Positions 6,183 through 7,930 of a stretch of DNA of 7,930 nucleotides are shown here, one piece after another. A program made the translations under genes and the position numbers. The DNA lies in contig CAJXFJ010000060.1 of assembly GCA_913052515.1 (NCBI GenBank), forward strand, positions 1-7,930. Reading direction: 5' to 3'. The stretch comes from an uncultured Flavobacteriales bacterium. Its GTDB lineage: Bacteria > Bacteroidota > Bacteroidia > Flavobacteriales > Vicingaceae. The first letter of the stretch is position 1, and each line of letters begins with the position of its first letter. Under the pieces are notes generated by a model, which did not search any database, had not been told where the DNA came from, and worked only from the letters and a program-made list of their open reading frames with translations.

Positions 6183-7853
6183 ATGGACATTGGATTTTGG
6201 ATTATGGTGGTAGCCTGGGCCTTTGTGCTCGTTTGGGTACCGTTTATTATCATGAGTAACAAAAAGGTTCATCCCAAGGCCTTGTTCATCTTGTTTTTTG
6301 CCGAAATGTGGGAACGTTTTTCCTATTACGGCATGCGTGCCCTGCTTACCTTGTATATGGTGCAAGAATTGTTTCGAGAACTAAGTCAAGCCGAAGCTGA
6401 TGAAAAAGCACTTGGCATTTATGGCTCCTACACGGCTATGGTTTACCTCTTCCCTGTGGTTGGGGGGATTTTAGCCGATAAGGTTTTAGGTTTTCGCAAA
6501 GCCATCATATTTGGTGGAGCTTTGATGATGGCCGGTCATTTTGCTCTTGCTTTAGAAGGTATGTTCTTTGGCGGAAATATGCAATTGTTTTTCCTTTCGC
6601 TTGCCTTTATCATGGTTGGAAATGGCTTTTTTAAACCAAACGTTTCTAGTTTTTTAGGCAACTTTTACGGCTTAAACGATAGTAGAAAAGATGGTGCCTT
6701 TACCATTTTCTATATGGGTGTAAATATTGGAGCCTTGCTTTCCATTACAACCTGTGGTTATGTGGGTGAGCAAATTAGCTGGCATTATGGTTTTGGACTT
6801 GCAGGCATCGGCATGGCACTCGGCTTGCTTGTTTTTTGGTTCTTTGGTCCATCTAGTTTTGGAAAAAAAGGCATAAACCCAACAGAAGTAGAGAATTTCC
6901 CTGAAATTAATGAAGAAGAAGATTTAGCGCGTTTAAAAGGACCTAAATCCTTAACAGAGCAAGCACAAGCAGAAGAAGCAAGCAATTTTAAATTGCACAT
7001 GACACCGAAATTGAAGCGTAAGCAAATGCTAACTTTCATTGGAACCTTAGTCTTCATACCCATTTCTGCGCAATTCTTAAATCTAAGTGATATTGTTACT
7101 TGGATTCTTATTGCCTTAAGCATTGGCTTGTTAGGTGCACTGCTATTCATGGGGCGTCAACAAGAAGAAAAAAAATCGGAACAGCGCCTATGGGTGGTGG
7201 TTGTTCTCTTTGTTTTTCATGCCGTTTTTTGGGCTTTGTTTGAACAAGCTGGTGGCTCGATTACCCTTTTCACTGCTCGAAACATAGATCGAGTTGTCAT
7301 GGGATCAGAAATTCCAGCTTCCATTTTCCAATTTTTCAATGCCTTTTTTATCATGACTTTGGCTCCTCTCTTTTCTTGGCTTTGGGTTAAGTTACGTCAG
7401 TCTGATAAAGAACCCTCTACCCCACTAAAATTTGTATTGGGTTTAAGTTTACTAGCCTTAGGATTTGTCTTCATTGTCCTAGGTTCTCAGTTTGCAACAG
7501 ATGGATTAGTGCCCATTCTATTTTTAGTTTTCATGTATTTCTTCCATACATCAGGCGAGCTTTGTTTATCACCAGTTGGATTATCTATGATCACCAAACT
7601 ATCACCAAAAAAAGCAGTAGGTTATGTTATGGGGGTTTGGTTTTTATCCATTGCCTTAGCCAATAAAATGGCGGGACTAATTGGTGAGTTAACGGCTGGT
7701 GAAGGGTTAGGAGAAAACGCTAGCCGATTAGATACTTTGGCGGTTTATTCCCATACCTATTTAGTTTGGGGAGTTGGCGTAGTTGGCGGTGCTGCTTTAG
7801 TACTATTGTTCTTAGTCCCCACCCTAAGAAAATGGATGCATGGCATTCACTAA
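6183..7853 (+). CDS. Proton-coupled oligopeptide transporter (POT/PTR family), long form with HA/HB and an extra N-terminal helix
   Basis: This 556-residue peptide/proton symporter is a paralogue of the preceding gene. The signature EMWERFSYYGMR is at 41-52 (Glu41, Glu44, Arg45), Lys151 lies in FFKPNVS, the PTR2 motif FYMGVNIGALLS is at 176-187, Glu354 is in LFEQAGG and Glu459 is in HTSGELCLSP. Unlike its neighbour, it has two added hydrophobic segments between helices 6 and 7 (about 281-300 and 303-323), matching the HA/HB pair of bacterial POTs. They follow a charged loop at about 225-280. Residues 4-24 form a further hydrophobic stretch before SNKKVHPK, where the family normally begins. 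Translation could instead start at Met24 (ATG at 6252), giving a 533-residue protein with a normal N-terminus. I keep 6183 because it follows the previous stop by 16 bases and the added stretch is strikingly membrane-like. The gene is probably last in the operon, with a terminator about 40 bases downstream. Confidence 0.93.
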   Translation: MDIGFWIMVVAWAFVLVWVPFIIMSNKKVHPKALFILFFAEMWERFSYYGMRALLTLYMVQELFRELSQAEADEKALGIYGSYTAMVYLFPVVGGILADKVLGFRKAIIFGGALMMAGHFALALEGMFFGGNMQLFFLSLAFIMVGNGFFKPNVSSFLGNFYGLNDSRKDGAFTIFYMGVNIGALLSITTCGYVGEQISWHYGFGLAGIGMALGLLVFWFFGPSSFGKKGINPTEVENFPEINEEEDLARLKGPKSLTEQAQAEEASNFKLHMTPKLKRKQMLTFIGTLVFIPISAQFLNLSDIVTWILIALSIGLLGALLFMGRQQEEKKSEQRLWVVVVLFVFHAVFWALFEQAGGSITLFTARNIDRVVMGSEIPASIFQFFNAFFIMTLAPLFSWLWVKLRQSDKEPSTPLKFVLGLSLLALGFVFIVLGSQFATDGLVPILFLVFMYFFHTSGELCLSPVGLSMITKLSPKKAVGYVMGVWFLSIALANKMAGLIGELTAGEGLGENASRLDTLAVYSHTYLVWGVGVVGGAALVLLFLVPTLRKWMHGIH

Positions 7854-7887
7854 AAGCCATTTATTTTCCTAAAATCAGAAAAACATA

Positions 7888-7930
7888 TGTAAACAAAAAA
7901 AGGAGCTTTAAGCTCCTTTTTTTGTTTACA
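7888..7930. repeat. 43-base perfect inverted repeat (21-base arms)
   Basis: Each base from 7888 to 7908 pairs with its mirror from 7930 back to 7910 around a central T at 7909. From the outside in, the arm reads TGTAAAC, then seven A, then GGAGCTT. It includes the terminator hairpin and extends beyond it. The window ends exactly at the outer base, so the symmetry may continue further. Confidence 0.9.
7895..7923. terminator. Rho-independent terminator, likely bidirectional
   Basis: The core GGAGCTTTAAGCTCC (7902-7916) folds into a GC-containing stem with a small TTA-type loop, preceded by seven A (7895-7901) and followed by seven T (7917-7923). The T-run gives termination for plus-strand transcripts leaving the second transporter gene, whose stop is at 7851-7853. 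Because the element is symmetric, the A-run serves the same purpose for a minus-strand transcript from beyond the window, which hints at a convergent neighbour. Confidence 0.9.

Noticed and set aside
6036..6365. A 109-codon minus-strand open frame across the junction of the two transporter genes
   Set aside because: It is antisense to the end of one clear gene and the start of another, and its His-rich translation resembles no family I know.
6785..7150. A 121-codon minus-strand open frame inside the second transporter gene
   Set aside because: It is antisense to the loop and HA/HB region of a well-supported gene and has no domain of its own.
2459..7853. The peptidase and transporter group as a TonB-dependent or polysaccharide-utilisation-type locus
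   Set aside because: No SusC/SusD-like, TonB receptor, glycosidase or sensor gene is present; the carriers are POT symporters.

Overview
The window is AT-rich and fits a member of the Bacteroidota, most likely a flavobacterium-like organism. The signs are a secreted protein with the leader module common in that phylum, signal peptides ending in AQ-type cleavage sites, starts preceded by A-rich sequence rather than a clear Shine-Dalgarno, and one perfect match to the Bacteroidota -7 promoter element (TAnnTTTG). Genus cannot be told from this sequence.

Layout. The left edge holds the last 44 codons of an unidentified plus-strand gene (2-136). After an 85-base gap comes a 247-residue secreted protein (222-965), whose C-terminal half resembles the terminal domains of phage tail or fibre proteins. 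It abuts, stop codon against stop codon, a minus-strand gene for a GlcD/D-lactate dehydrogenase-type FAD oxidoreductase (966-2390). A 68-base divergent gap separates that gene from the plus-strand group that fills the rest: a periplasmic dipeptidyl peptidase IV (2459-4687) and two tandem, paralogous proton-coupled oligopeptide transporters of the POT/PTR family (4766-6166 and 6183-7853). The group ends at a strong hairpin terminator inside a 43-base perfect inverted repeat (7888-7930) that runs to the window edge.

How the genes work together. DPP IV removes Xaa-Pro and Xaa-Ala dipeptides from the N-termini of oligopeptides outside the cytoplasmic membrane, and POT carriers import di- and tripeptides with protons. 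The three genes therefore read as a peptide-scavenging unit: cut in the periplasm, import through two carriers of different architecture. The FAD oxidoreductase and the secreted fibre-like protein show no evident link to it.

No new defence, mobile or RNA-based system is visible. The points most worth a second look are the domain make-up of the secreted protein, the extra N-terminal membrane helix and the HA/HB helix difference between the two transporters, and the long terminator palindrome.
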